DNA of 64,000 nucleotides from Meridianimarinicoccus roseus (lineage in GTDB: Bacteria; Pseudomonadota; Alphaproteobacteria; Rhodobacterales; Rhodobacteraceae): NCBI RefSeq assembly GCF_003172915.1, contig NZ_QGKU01000012.1, positions 1 through 64,000 of the forward strand. Direction: 5' to 3'. This document shows, in pieces, positions 46,027 through 57,130 of this stretch. A program made the translations under genes and the position numbers. The notes beneath the pieces are model-generated. The model worked only from the letters and a program-made list of their open reading frames with translations. It had not been told where the DNA came from and ran no database searches. Within the stretch, counting starts at the first letter, position 1; every line of letters begins with the position of its first letter.

Positions 46027-47066
46027 CCTCGCCGGTCGGCGCGACACTGGACGCGCCCGCGTGGGATACGCTCATGCCGATGCACCTGCAGCTCGATGCG
46101 CGCGGCCGCGTGCGCCACGCAGGCCCGACGATGCGTCTGCTCGGGTCCGGAGGCGGACTGCTCGGCCGCGACTTCTTCACGCTCTTCCGGCTGCGCCGCC
46201 CGCACGGGATCAGCGACATGGCGGGTCTGATGCACCATGCCGGCGCACGGCTCCAGGTCCGTTTCCGCGACCCGCCGCACACCCAGTTCAAGGGCGTGGC
46301 GGTACCAGCCGGTGACGGCGCGCTGGTCAATCTGTCCTTCGGCATCTCGATCGTCGAAGCGATCCGGACGCATGACCTGAAGAGCCGCGATTTCGCTCCG
46401 ACCGACCTGACGGTGGAAATGCTTTATCTGCTCGAAGCGAAGGAAACCATTCTCGAGGAATGGCGACGCCTGAACAGCCGCCTGCAATCGGCCCGTGTCG
46501 CTGCCGAGGAACAGGCCTTCACCGATACGCTGACCGGTTTGCGCAACCGACGCGCGATGGATCACGTTCTCGACCGGCTGGTGCGCGACGGGCATCCTTT
46601 CGGACTCGTGCATCTCGATCTCGATTTCTTCAAGCAAGTCAACGACACCTTCGGCCATGCGGCGGGTGATCACGTGCTGCAGGTGGCCGCGCGTGCGATG
46701 GTGGACGTGACAAGGTCTGAGGATACGCTGGTGCGTGCCGGAGGGGATGAGTTCGTGCTAATCCTGCCGGGACTCGTGGATGCTCGGCGGCTGGAAGATC
46801 TCGCCTGCCGTCTTATTGAGCGCCTTGAAGAGCCGATCTCGTTCGAAGGTCACCAGTGCCGTATCTCTGGCAGTGCCGGTATCGCCGTCAGTCATGGCGG
46901 CGGGGTGCAGCCGGTCGCCGTGCTACTCGATCAGGCGGACCGGGCGCTCTATGCCTCCAAGAAAGAGGGCCGCGGCCGCGCGACTGTGTTTTCGGTCGAG
47001 CGGCATGATACGGCTCACGCCCCGAGCTTACCGGACACGGTTGAAAAAGACGCCGGAAACGCCTGA
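45954..47066 (+). CDS. HNOBA-GGDEF diguanylate cyclase, H-NOX partner
   Basis: 370 residues: an N-terminal H-NOX-associated (HNOBA/PAS-like) domain (about 35-150, LMPMHLQLDARGRVRHAGPTMRLL), a signalling helix (about 155-190), and a GGDEF domain with GGDEF at 263-267 and the I-site RSED (254-257). It makes cyclic-di-GMP; in other bacteria such cyclases are controlled by NO-bound H-NOX. The start at 45954 is inside the H-NOX gene and has AAGGAG 7-8 nt upstream, so the 73-nt overlap seems genuine. A later ATG at 46074 would cut into the HNOBA domain. Confidence 0.9.
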   Translation: MDQCQRSERGFRAGPTVSTGSGPLTSPVGATLDAPAWDTLMPMHLQLDARGRVRHAGPTMRLLGSGGGLLGRDFFTLFRLRRPHGISDMAGLMHHAGARLQVRFRDPPHTQFKGVAVPAGDGALVNLSFGISIVEAIRTHDLKSRDFAPTDLTVEMLYLLEAKETILEEWRRLNSRLQSARVAAEEQAFTDTLTGLRNRRAMDHVLDRLVRDGHPFGLVHLDLDFFKQVNDTFGHAAGDHVLQVAARAMVDVTRSEDTLVRAGGDEFVLILPGLVDARRLEDLACRLIERLEEPISFEGHQCRISGSAGIAVSHGGGVQPVAVLLDQADRALYASKKEGRGRATVFSVERHDTAHAPSLPDTVEKDAGNA

Positions 47067-47194
47067 TCGCTGGAGCAAACGAGTTGCGGCATGAATCGGA
47101 GCCCAATCTTAACCTCGGTCGGGTCGGACTTAAGCGTCTGAAATGTAATGAGAATCCGCGTCTTGGGAGGGGTTGCAATTGGCGCCGCGCATGA

Positions 47195-47240
47195 CCCCTA
47201 AAAAGCGCTCAGAAATCTCATGATTTCAACGCTTTAGGGG
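47195..47240. repeat. 46-nt imperfect hairpin
   Basis: Outer arms CCCCTAAAAAGCG and CGCTTTAGGGG pair with a 2-nt bulge; the inner arms GAAATC and GATTTC pair perfectly around the loop TCAT. No T-run follows on either strand. It may be a transcription terminator variant, part of a small RNA, or a mobile-element remnant. Confidence 0.55.
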
Positions 47241-47315
47241 AAGCTTTACGGGAGTCAAATTGCGACGCCGATTCACAGGCGTCACCACGCGCTCCGCTCC
47301 GAAGGCGCAGCAAGG

Positions 47316-47369
47316 GAGGCGATCCGTTCCCTGCGCGGTCTTTGTGACGCGCACGAAACGGATCGCCTC
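47316..47369. repeat. 13-bp perfect inverted repeat
   Basis: GAGGCGATCCGTT at 47316-47328 is repeated in reverse complement at 47357-47369, with a 28-nt spacer. Perfect arms of this length are unlikely by chance in 400 nt. It could form a long hairpin or be a pair of binding sites or short element ends. Confidence 0.6.
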
Positions 47370-47487
47370 TGGGAAAACAGGGAAAGAGGATACCGAGTAG
47401 GCTAAACACCTTCTGCTGCTACAGATCGCTCGGGTTCTCACCGGTGCGTGCGCGTCGCTTTGATCAACTCACTGCGAAGGACCGCAC

Positions 47488-48045
47488 ATGTTCGACATCA
47501 CCACACATTCACCCGCCATCGCTCCGTCCGACAACTGGCGCGAGACGCTCAGCTGGGGCGACATCGTCAGCTTCCGCTTCCCGGTGGAAGGCGCAGGACG
47601 CCCTCCGAAGAAAAGGCCCTGGCTGGTGCTGGAGATCGCCAAGCTGGGCGAGACCCGCTACGCCGTGCTCGCCTACGGCACCAGCGCCGACACATCTGCC
47701 AATCGCGGCTACGAGGTCAGGCTGACCGAAACCGAGGCCCGCGCCGCCGGTCTGCACCGTGCGACGCGCTTCGTTGGCGCAAGGCGGATGCTCGTCGCGC
47801 TGGACCATTGCGGCTTCGTCATCTGCGCGGCCAAGGGCGCGCCGAGGATCGGCCGTCTGACCGGAGATGCGTTCGAGCGGATGAATGCGGTGCGCGGCCG
47901 CATCCACGTAGAAGCCGACATGGCCGCCGACCAAAGGACCCGCCGCCGCCGCACCCGCCGGACACGTCATCGCCGCGCCGGGCAGCGTCCCGTCACGGTC
48001 GAGCATTGCGCGCCGCGCCATCGGATGACCGCTTGCCGGGCCTGA
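47488..48045 (+). CDS. PemK/MazF-like protein (possible toxin)
   Basis: 185 residues. The N-terminal part has WGDIVSFRFP (23-32) and KKRPWLVLEIAKLG (41-54), resembling the first strands of PemK/MazF mRNA interferases, followed by a beta-rich region to about residue 115. The C-terminal tail is very Arg-rich (about 150-165), which suggests nucleic-acid binding. No antitoxin gene lies directly upstream. The family call is tentative. It sits between inverted repeats and tRNA-Ser in an accessory patch. Confidence 0.55.
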   Translation: MFDITTHSPAIAPSDNWRETLSWGDIVSFRFPVEGAGRPPKKRPWLVLEIAKLGETRYAVLAYGTSADTSANRGYEVRLTETEARAAGLHRATRFVGARRMLVALDHCGFVICAAKGAPRIGRLTGDAFERMNAVRGRIHVEADMAADQRTRRRRTRRTRHRRAGQRPVTVEHCAPRHRMTACRA

Positions 48046-48138
48046 GCTTCCGTCAATGCACCGCAGGACCCGCCCGGGCCGCCCTGTGTGGCCCGGACGA
48101 TCCCGCTGTGCCTCAAACAATCCCAAAAGGACAACCCA

Positions 48139-48576
48139 ATGCATATCGACACCAAGACACTGCTTCCAGGCAGCATCCCGACCCAGAACACGCACCGCCT
48201 CGTGGTGATCACAGCGCAGGCCCATCCCGACGAGTTCGCGCGACTGGAGATGAGCACCGCAGATGCACTTGCCGCGGCCCGCGCAGCGCTTGCCGCGTAT
48301 CACGCCGATCCGATCGCCGACCCTGCGCTGCAACCCGTCATTCGGGCACTGGACGATGTCATCGGTCGCGGCCGCGTTCTCGGACCGGCCTTTCACGACC
48401 TTGCCGACGAAGCGCTCCGCTATCTGTCCCAGATCGAGGCAGACACAATGTCGGCCACGCTTTGCGCCATTCAGCGACCGCTGGGCGAGGCCCTGACGCT
48501 CGCTCTCCGCCTGTCGGACCTTCTGGCCGCCGAGCGCGAGATCGGCTGGCACCGCGGCATCGACCGCGATCGGTGA
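48139..48576 (+). CDS. hypothetical helical protein
   Basis: 145 residues, mainly alpha-helical and Ala/Leu-rich (LAAARAALAAYHADPIADPALQPVIRALDDVIGRG), no signal peptide or membrane segment. AAAAGG lies before the ATG at 48139. It is 93 nt downstream of the PemK-like gene on the same strand, and a UUCG-loop hairpin follows it, so the two probably form one unit. I do not recognise the family; an antitoxin role is only a guess from position. Confidence 0.55.
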   Translation: MHIDTKTLLPGSIPTQNTHRLVVITAQAHPDEFARLEMSTADALAAARAALAAYHADPIADPALQPVIRALDDVIGRGRVLGPAFHDLADEALRYLSQIEADTMSATLCAIQRPLGEALTLALRLSDLLAAEREIGWHRGIDRDR

Positions 48577-48584
48577 GACACGAG

Positions 48585-48606
48585 CGCCCCGGCTTCGGCC
48601 GGGGCG
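48585..48606 (+). terminator. UUCG-loop terminator hairpin
   Basis: A 9-bp perfect GC stem (CGCCCCGGC/GCCGGGGCG) closed by a TTCG tetraloop begins 9 nt after the stop of the preceding gene. There is no T-run, but the very stable loop and position support termination or 3'-end protection. Confidence 0.6.
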
Positions 48607-48861
48607 GATCATACATGAGACATCACAAGGGGCACCGGAGCAGCGCCCGGTCGGCAGCAGAGGTGATTGGCGGCAAAGCCACAAAGGCGAGCAGTCCCAT
48701 CATCTCGGCAGCGGAGCGCCAGAGGCTCACAAGCGCCCGAGCACAGTCACCGAAGGGCCGAAATGTGGAGCAAATTGTGGAGAAAACACCGAGCCCCAAA
48801 CCGCCTCTTGCGCTTAAACCCCTTGTTTTTAAAGCCATGATCGCAAGCGAACGCAAAAATA

Positions 48862-48951
48862 TGGCGGAGAGACAGGGATTCGAACCCTGGGACCCCGTGA
48901 AGGGTCAACGGTTTTCGAGACCGCCCCGTTCGACCACTCCGGCACCTCTCC
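48862..48951 (-). tRNA. tRNA-Ser (anticodon CGA)
   Basis: A 90-nt class II tRNA on the minus strand. Acceptor stem GGAGAGG/TCTCTCC, anticodon loop CTCGAAA giving CGA (reads UCG), long variable arm, T-loop GTTCGAATC, encoded CCA. Its 3' end faces the accessory patch at 47.1-48.6 kb. The 292 nt between it and the next gene hold no feature I can name. Confidence 0.95.
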
Positions 48952-49243
48952 GCGAAGGGTCTCGCGGCGGTGTAGTCAAAGCGCCTGAGGGGCGCAACCC
49001 ATTTTATCGCGCGCCCCGTGCTGCGCCGCCGATGCCCTCCCTCCGGCGCCGTCGCGTGCCACTTCACAGCCGGGCAGGCGGGTCGCCCGGAACGTCGGCG
49101 CGGCTGCCCCGCAGCCCCCGTCGCCAGCTCGCAGGAGTTGTCCGCGCAGCGCGCCCCAAGGCCGCCGCGGACGACCCGTGGCCCCGACGGCCATTGCCAA
49201 CACCCGCGCGACGCCCCATCCTTGTTCCAAACACGGAGGTCCC

Positions 49244-50062
49244 ATGCGTGCCATCATCCTTTGCCTTCTGATCCTCGTGCCCGCCGCGGCAGCGGCGCAG
49301 CCTGCGCGGATCAGCGACGCCGTTCTCGACGCCATGAAGATCGAGGCGATTTTCGAGGTCATGCAGGAGGAGGCGGTGGCCTCGGGCCTCGAATTGGGCG
49401 ACAGCATGATGCCGGGGCGCGACCTGTCGGGCTGGCAACTGACGCTGACCCGGCTCAACGCGCCCGGACGTGTGCTGCCGGGCTTCCGCGACCGGTTCGC
49501 CGAGGCGCTGCCAGAGGCGCAGGCCGATGCAATTCTCGACTATCTCGAGGCGCCGCTCGGCCGCCGCATCGTGGAACTGGAACTGTCTGCGCGGGTCGCG
49601 CTCAACGCCCCCGACATCGAAGAGGCGGTGCTGGACCGACTCGCGCAGATGCGGCGGTCCGGCGATCCGCGGGCCGACGCGGTAGCGCGTTTCATTGCGG
49701 TCAATGACCTCGTGGAGGCGAACGTGCTTGGCGCGCTCAGTGCCAACGCAGCCTTTCTGACCGGCCTGCGCGAGGGAGCCGACCGGCCCGGCTTTCTTGG
49801 GCAGGGCAGCGTGCTGGACGATGTCTGGGCGCAGGAACCGGAGATCCGCGCCGCGACCCAGGACTGGCTCGAGGCCTTCGTCACGCTGGCCTACCGCCCC
49901 CTGACCGACGCCGAGATGGCGCGCCACATCGCGTTTTCGGAAAGCGTACCCGGCCAGGCGCTGAACATGGCGCTGTTCGACGCCTTCGACGTGGTCTTCG
50001 CGGAGTTGTCCCGCGACACCGGCGCCGCGCTGGCAAGACTGATGAATTCCGAGGAACTCTGA
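49244..50062 (+). CDS. secreted DUF2059 protein
   Basis: 272 residues with a signal peptide (cleavage near AAAQ, residue 19). The mature part is helical and has two related halves, with LDDVWAQEPEIRAATQDWLEAFVTLAYRPLTDAEMARHIAF matching the DUF2059 repeat. Periplasmic, function unknown. GGAGG lies before ATG 49244. Confidence 0.82.
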   Translation: MRAIILCLLILVPAAAAAQPARISDAVLDAMKIEAIFEVMQEEAVASGLELGDSMMPGRDLSGWQLTLTRLNAPGRVLPGFRDRFAEALPEAQADAILDYLEAPLGRRIVELELSARVALNAPDIEEAVLDRLAQMRRSGDPRADAVARFIAVNDLVEANVLGALSANAAFLTGLREGADRPGFLGQGSVLDDVWAQEPEIRAATQDWLEAFVTLAYRPLTDAEMARHIAFSESVPGQALNMALFDAFDVVFAELSRDTGAALARLMNSEEL

Positions 50063-50073
50063 CCCCGGCAGGC

Positions 50074-50102
50074 TTGACTTTTTCCCTGCGCCCGAGCATA
50101 TG
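50074..50102 (+). promoter_or_regulatory. sigma-70-type promoter of rplU-rpmA
   Basis: TTGACT (50074-50079) and CATATG (50097-50102) are separated by 17 nt. A leader of about 115 nt follows before rplU. Confidence 0.5.
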
Positions 50103-50225
50103 GCGCTTTCCGGCCCGGCCGGATCACAGCAATCACGCCATTAAGGCGCGCTGTCCGAGGTGCGCGAAAGCGCCACAACGCCACCGCGGTGGGACCACAG
50201 GACGCGAAGACAAGGATAAAAACGG

Positions 50226-50606
50226 ATGTTTGCGGTTATCAAAACCGGCGGCAAGCAATACAAGGTGCAGAGCGGCGACGTGCTGCGCGTTGAAAAGCTG
50301 ATCGCAGAGGCCGGCGAGACGGTCCAGTTCAACGAAATTCTCATGCTCGGCGGCGATGACACCGTGCTGGGCAGTCCGCTGGTCGACGGCGCTGCGGTGC
50401 AGGCCGAAGTGATCGACCAGATCAAGGGCGACAAGGTGATCAGCTTCGTGAAGCGGCGCCGGAAGCACTCCTCGCAGCGCACCCGCGGTCATCGCCAGAA
50501 GCTGACGCTCGTACGCGTCACCGAGATCCTGTCCAGCGGTGGTGACGCCACCGGCGTGAAGGCCGCCACCAACAAGGCGGCGCCCGCCGCCGCCGCGGCC
50601 GAGTAA
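50226..50606 (+). CDS. rplU: 50S ribosomal protein L21
   Basis: 126 residues. The conserved core [25 protein letters not shown] and the C-terminal [26 protein letters not shown] contact 23S rRNA. A Lys/Ala-rich tail of about 20 residues extends past the E. coli length, as in other Rhodobacterales. Forms the usual rplU-rpmA operon, 14 nt before rpmA. Confidence 0.98.
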   Translation: MFAVIKTGGKQYKVQSGDVLRVEKLIAEAGETVQFNEILMLGGDDTVLGSPLVDGAAVQAEVIDQIKGDKVISFVKRRRKHSSQRTRGHRQKLTLVRVTEILSSGGDATGVKAATNKAAPAAAAAE

Positions 50607-50620
50607 GAAGGAGCGAGAGC

Positions 50621-50890
50621 ATGGCACACAAGAAAGCAGGCGGTTCGTCCCGCAACGGTCGCGACTCCGCAGGTCGTCGCCTCGGCATCAAAAAATTCGG
50701 CGGCGAAACCGTGATCCCGGGCAACATCATCGCGCGCCAGCGCGGCACAAAGTGGTGGCCGGGCGACAATGTCGGCATGGGCAAGGACCACACGATCTTC
50801 GCTACCGTCGAAGGCAACGTGAAGTTCCACACCGGTCTCAAGGGCCGCACCTTCATTTCCGTGCACCCGGTGGCAGACGCCGCAGAGTGA
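50621..50890 (+). CDS. rpmA: 50S ribosomal protein L27
   Basis: 89 residues, starting [21 protein letters not shown], the flexible N-terminus that reaches the peptidyl-transferase centre. No cleavable N-terminal extension of the Firmicutes type. AAGGAG lies before the ATG. A strong terminator follows. Confidence 0.98.
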   Translation: MAHKKAGGSSRNGRDSAGRRLGIKKFGGETVIPGNIIARQRGTKWWPGDNVGMGKDHTIFATVEGNVKFHTGLKGRTFISVHPVADAAE

Positions 50891-50917
50891 GCCGGACCTG
50901 ACCCCGCACACGGGCTC

Positions 50918-50954
50918 GGGGGGCCGGCGGAAACGCCGGCCCCCCGGCTTTTTT
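50918..50954 (+). terminator. rho-independent terminator of rplU-rpmA
   Basis: A 12-bp perfect stem (50918-50929 with 50934-50945) and a GAAA loop, followed by GGC and six T residues. It lies 28 nt after the rpmA stop. Confidence 0.9.
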
Positions 50955-51114
50955 CGGGCAGTGCCAGGGTCGCCCGTATCTGGCCAGATCGCCGCATATT
51001 GTTAACGCAGATACGCTAGATACCGTTGTCGAGCCGGGGCCGTCGCCCCAGAATTACGTGTTTCGATCGGGCGCCGCGCATGCGTGGGCCCGGTGCGCTT
51101 TTGGGAGGAAGGGC

Positions 51115-53904
<2,790 letters not shown>

Positions 53905-53975
53905 CGGCGTCGGCGGGACTGACAGAAGCAGACGGCGAAGGCGACGCCGACACGGGACAGGAACAGGGGAAGGCC

Positions 53976-55241
53976 ATGAAGGACGGGCAGAACATCGCGG
54001 AACTGATGGCGGATCTTGGCGTGCGGGCGCGCGGCGCGGCGCGGGCATTGGCGACGGCGCCAGCCGCGTCAAAGGCTGCCGCGCTTGACACCGCCGCCGA
54101 TCGCATCCTCGCGCAGGCGGATACGATCCTGGCCGCGAACGCGCGCGACATGGAATTCGGTCGCGAGAAGGGCCTGTCGGATGCCATGCTCGACCGGCTG
54201 GAACTGACACCGGACCGGCTGGCGGGTATCGCCGCCGGGCTGCGCGCAGTGGCCGCCCAGCCCGATCCGGTCGGGCAGGTGATCGCCGAATGGGACCAGC
54301 CCAGCGGCCTGCACATCCGCCGCGTGCGTACGCCGCTGGGCGTGATCGGCGTGATCTACGAAAGCCGTCCCAACGTGACAGTGGATGCGGGCGCGCTTTG
54401 TGTGAAATCCGGCAACGCGGTGATCCTGAGGGGCGGGTCCGAAAGCCTGCATTCCTCGGCGGCGCTGGCCGAATGCCTCGTTCACGGCCTGACAGCGCAT
54501 GGCTTGCCCGCCGATGCGGTGCAGATGGTGCCGACCCGCGACCGCGCCGCTGTGGCCGAATTGTTGCGCATGACCGAGTTTGTGGACGTGATCGTGCCGC
54601 GCGGCGGCAAGGGGCTGGTCGGACTCGTGCAACGCGAGGCCCGCGTGCCGGTCTTCGCCCATCTCGAAGGGATCTGCCACATCTACATCGATGGCGATGC
54701 CGACCCCGGCATCGTCTCGAAGATCGTCGTCAACGCCAAGACCCGTCGAACCGGCATTTGCGGCGCGGTGGAATGTCTGCTGGTGGACCGCGCCTATTTC
54801 GACCGACACGGGGCGGACTTTCTGGGCGATCTTGTCGCCGCCGGGGTGGAGGTGCGGGCCGACGGGGCGCTGCTGGGTGTGCCCGGCACCGTTCAGGCCG
54901 GACCCGAGGATTTCGGGCGCGAGTTCCTCGACAGCATCGTCGCGGCGACGCTGGTGGACGGGGTTGAAGGTGCCATCGCCCATATCGGGCGCTACGGCTC
55001 CGACCACACCGACTGCATCCTGACGGCCAACGACGCCGCCGCGCAAACCTTCTTCGATCGGGTGGACAGCGCCATCGTGATGCGCAACGCGTCCACCCAG
55101 TTCGCGGACGGGGGCGAGTTCGGCATGGGCGCCGAGATCGGCATCGCCACCGGCAAACTGCACGCGCGCGGCCCGGTCGGGGCCGAGCAACTGACCAGCT
55201 TCAAGTATCTGGTGGACGGGGCGGGCAGCATCCGCGCCTGA
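53976..55241 (+). CDS. proA: gamma-glutamyl phosphate reductase
   Basis: Reduces glutamyl-phosphate to glutamate semialdehyde with NADPH. 421 residues from ATG 53976, which has AGGGGAAGG upstream and gives the family length. An ATG at 53901 overlapping proB would add 25 acidic residues and is less likely. The catalytic cysteine lies in [13 protein letters not shown]; the [11 protein letters not shown] substrate motif is conserved. Confidence 0.96.
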   Translation: MKDGQNIAELMADLGVRARGAARALATAPAASKAAALDTAADRILAQADTILAANARDMEFGREKGLSDAMLDRLELTPDRLAGIAAGLRAVAAQPDPVGQVIAEWDQPSGLHIRRVRTPLGVIGVIYESRPNVTVDAGALCVKSGNAVILRGGSESLHSSAALAECLVHGLTAHGLPADAVQMVPTRDRAAVAELLRMTEFVDVIVPRGGKGLVGLVQREARVPVFAHLEGICHIYIDGDADPGIVSKIVVNAKTRRTGICGAVECLLVDRAYFDRHGADFLGDLVAAGVEVRADGALLGVPGTVQAGPEDFGREFLDSIVAATLVDGVEGAIAHIGRYGSDHTDCILTANDAAAQTFFDRVDSAIVMRNASTQFADGGEFGMGAEIGIATGKLHARGPVGAEQLTSFKYLVDGAGSIRA

Positions 55242-55284
55242 TCCGCCGACCGCTTGACGCCCCCGGCGCGCGAGCCTGCGCCGG

Positions 55285-55896
55285 TCAGCCCGGCGCGGCG
55301 TTGATCCGCAGCCCCGCCGGGCCGATCTGCACGCGCAGCACAACGGCCATCTCGGCGGCCTGCTGGCGTGCCAGTGCGAATTGCACCCGGTCCGGCGACA
55401 GCGCCGCGTCCAGCGGGCCGTTCTCCAGCACCGGCCAGACATCGGGCAATTCGCGGTAGCGCGGCCCCTCTCCGGTCACCTCCCAGCCGTCGGCGCCATC
55501 GCGCACGGTGATCCGCCCGCCATGCGGCAGCGCGCTTTCAAGGCACATGATCAGAAGGAAGGCCAGCTTGGCCGATGCGCGCGACACCGCGCGGGTGCTG
55601 CTCCAGGAAACCTGCAACCGGCTGCCCGCATGGACCTCTGTCAGGATCTCGACCAGTTCCGGCGTTCCGATCGACTGGTCGTGCCGGCTGGCCCCGAAGG
55701 CGACCCGGTAATAGCGGATGCGCGCCTGCGCCTTGCCGACGCTTTCGGTCACGAGCGCCATTTCGGGTGTGCGCGGCCCCCCTGTCATGCTAATCAGTTC
55801 CAGCCCGTTGCCTATCGCGCCGATCGGACTGATCAGGTCATGGCAGATGCGAGAGCCAAGAAGTGCGGTCAGGTCGGTCGCGGAAAGATCACGCAT
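55285..55896 (-). CDS. chpT: histidine phosphotransferase ChpT
   Basis: 203 residues. A dimerisation helix with the phospho-histidine His19 in SRICHDLISPIGAIGNGLEL, followed by a degenerate ATPase-like domain. In the CckA-ChpT-CtrA relay it passes phosphate from the kinase to CtrA and CpdR. GGAGG is 7 nt before ATG 55896. Convergent to proA and divergent from DUF3553. Confidence 0.9.
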   Translation of the reverse strand: MRDLSATDLTALLGSRICHDLISPIGAIGNGLELISMTGGPRTPEMALVTESVGKAQARIRYYRVAFGASRHDQSIGTPELVEILTEVHAGSRLQVSWSSTRAVSRASAKLAFLLIMCLESALPHGGRITVRDGADGWEVTGEGPRYRELPDVWPVLENGPLDAALSPDRVQFALARQQAAEMAVVLRVQIGPAGLRINAAPG

Positions 55897-56037
55897 CGCC
55901 GCCGCCTCCGCAGACCGGTCGGCGCAGGAGCGTATGGCCGGTGCTTGGGCGGCCAGATGGCGCCGCGCCGGGATGGGCTGGGGACGGATCGCCGGGCACG
56001 GCCGAAACGGGCGCAACCGGAAAGGGAGCCGGAAAAG

Positions 56038-56211
56038 ATGATGTCATTGCTGGAACCGGGTGTGCTGGTGCGCCATCCCGAACGACCCGATTGGGGGCTG
56101 GGGCAGGTGCAGTCGAACATTCATGGCCGTGTAACCGTCAATTTCGAACACGAGGGGAAGGTCGTCATCGACGCGACGCGCGTGGACCTGATCATCGATT
56201 TCTCTGCATAA
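56038..56211 (+). CDS. DUF3553 small protein
   Basis: 57 residues (56 if it starts at 56041). The pattern LLEPGVLVRHPERPDWGLGQVQSNIHGRVTVNFEHEGK is an SH3-like beta barrel shared with the DUF3553 family and with Tudor-like domains of UvrD/CarD type. GGGAG lies before the start. Possibly a nucleic-acid or polymerase-binding module; not shown. Confidence 0.82.
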   Translation: MMSLLEPGVLVRHPERPDWGLGQVQSNIHGRVTVNFEHEGKVVIDATRVDLIIDFSA

Positions 56212-56350
56212 TGTCATTCTTTACTACCGTTAACACAATCTAAGCGTGTATCAAGTCGATCCTCGCACGGTGTGGCTTTTGCGCAATCCGCCTTGCATCG
56301 TCGGGCGCGCGTTTCTATCACCCGACCATGCTCAAGCGCAGGCGCATCCC

Positions 56351-57130
56351 ATGAACCCGCACCAAGACCTGATCGTCCGTCTTGCCAGGGACGAGCGTGA
56401 CCTTCTCGCGGCGCAACGCCTGCGCTATGAGGTGTTCGTGGAGGAACTGGGCGGCGACGGCGCGCTTGTCGATCACGAGGGCCGCTTTGAACGCGACGCC
56501 TATGACCCCTTCTACGATCACATGCTGGCGATCGATCCGGCGCGCGATGATGGGCACAGCCTGACCCATGTGATCGGCGTCTATCGCCTGATGCGGGGCG
56601 AGAACGCGGCAAGGGCCGGGGGCTTCTACACCGCCGGCGAATACGACCTCGCACCGCTGCTTCGAAGCGGCAGGCGGCTTCTGGAACTGGGCCGGTCCTG
56701 CCTGAAGGCCGAATATCGCGGCGGCAAGGCGATGTGGCACCTGTGGAACGGGCTGGCAGCCTACACGCTGCAGCATGAAATCGAGGTGCTGTTCGGTGTC
56801 GCGAGCTTCCACGGCACCGACCCCGCGCCACTGGCAGCGCCTTTGTCGCTGCTGCACCACCGCTACCTCGCTCCCGAGGACATCCGCGTGCGCGCCGTGC
56901 CGGAACACTTCTTGCCGCTCGATCTGATGGCGGCCGGCGACATCGACGCCGCCGCGGGAATGCGCGCCATGCCCTCGCTGATCAAGGCCTACCTGCGCCT
57001 AGGCGGTTTCATCGGCGAAGGCGCCTTCGTGGACCGGGAGTTCAACACGATCGACGTGTGCCTGCTGCTCGACACCGCGCGCATGAACGACCGGCAGCGC
57101 CAGATCTACACCCGCGGGCTGCCGGCATGA
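56351..57130 (+). CDS. olsB: ornithine-lipid N-acyltransferase
   Basis: Transfers a 3-hydroxyacyl group from ACP to ornithine, giving lyso-ornithine lipid. 259 residues of the GNAT-like OlsB family, with LRYEVFVEELGG (26-37), LELGRSCLKAEYRGGKAMWHLW and the FHGTDP segment. The stop overlaps the olsA start (ATGA). No convincing Pho box was found upstream; only one half-site (TGTCAT at 56212) is present. Confidence 0.9.
   Translation: MNPHQDLIVRLARDERDLLAAQRLRYEVFVEELGGDGALVDHEGRFERDAYDPFYDHMLAIDPARDDGHSLTHVIGVYRLMRGENAARAGGFYTAGEYDLAPLLRSGRRLLELGRSCLKAEYRGGKAMWHLWNGLAAYTLQHEIEVLFGVASFHGTDPAPLAAPLSLLHHRYLAPEDIRVRAVPEHFLPLDLMAAGDIDAAAGMRAMPSLIKAYLRLGGFIGEGAFVDREFNTIDVCLLLDTARMNDRQRQIYTRGLPA

Larger units (their letters stand above)
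47067..47487. other. gene-free stretch with two inverted repeats
   Basis: About 420 nt with no convincing gene on either strand and lower GC than the surroundings. It holds two strong dyads (listed separately) and marks the left boundary of a small accessory patch that ends at tRNA-Ser. Confidence 0.5.

Noticed and set aside
56210-56230. Pho box upstream of olsB
   Set aside because: TGTCAT at 56212-56217 is one good half-site, but the sequence 4 nt later (TACTACC) does not match the second half-site.
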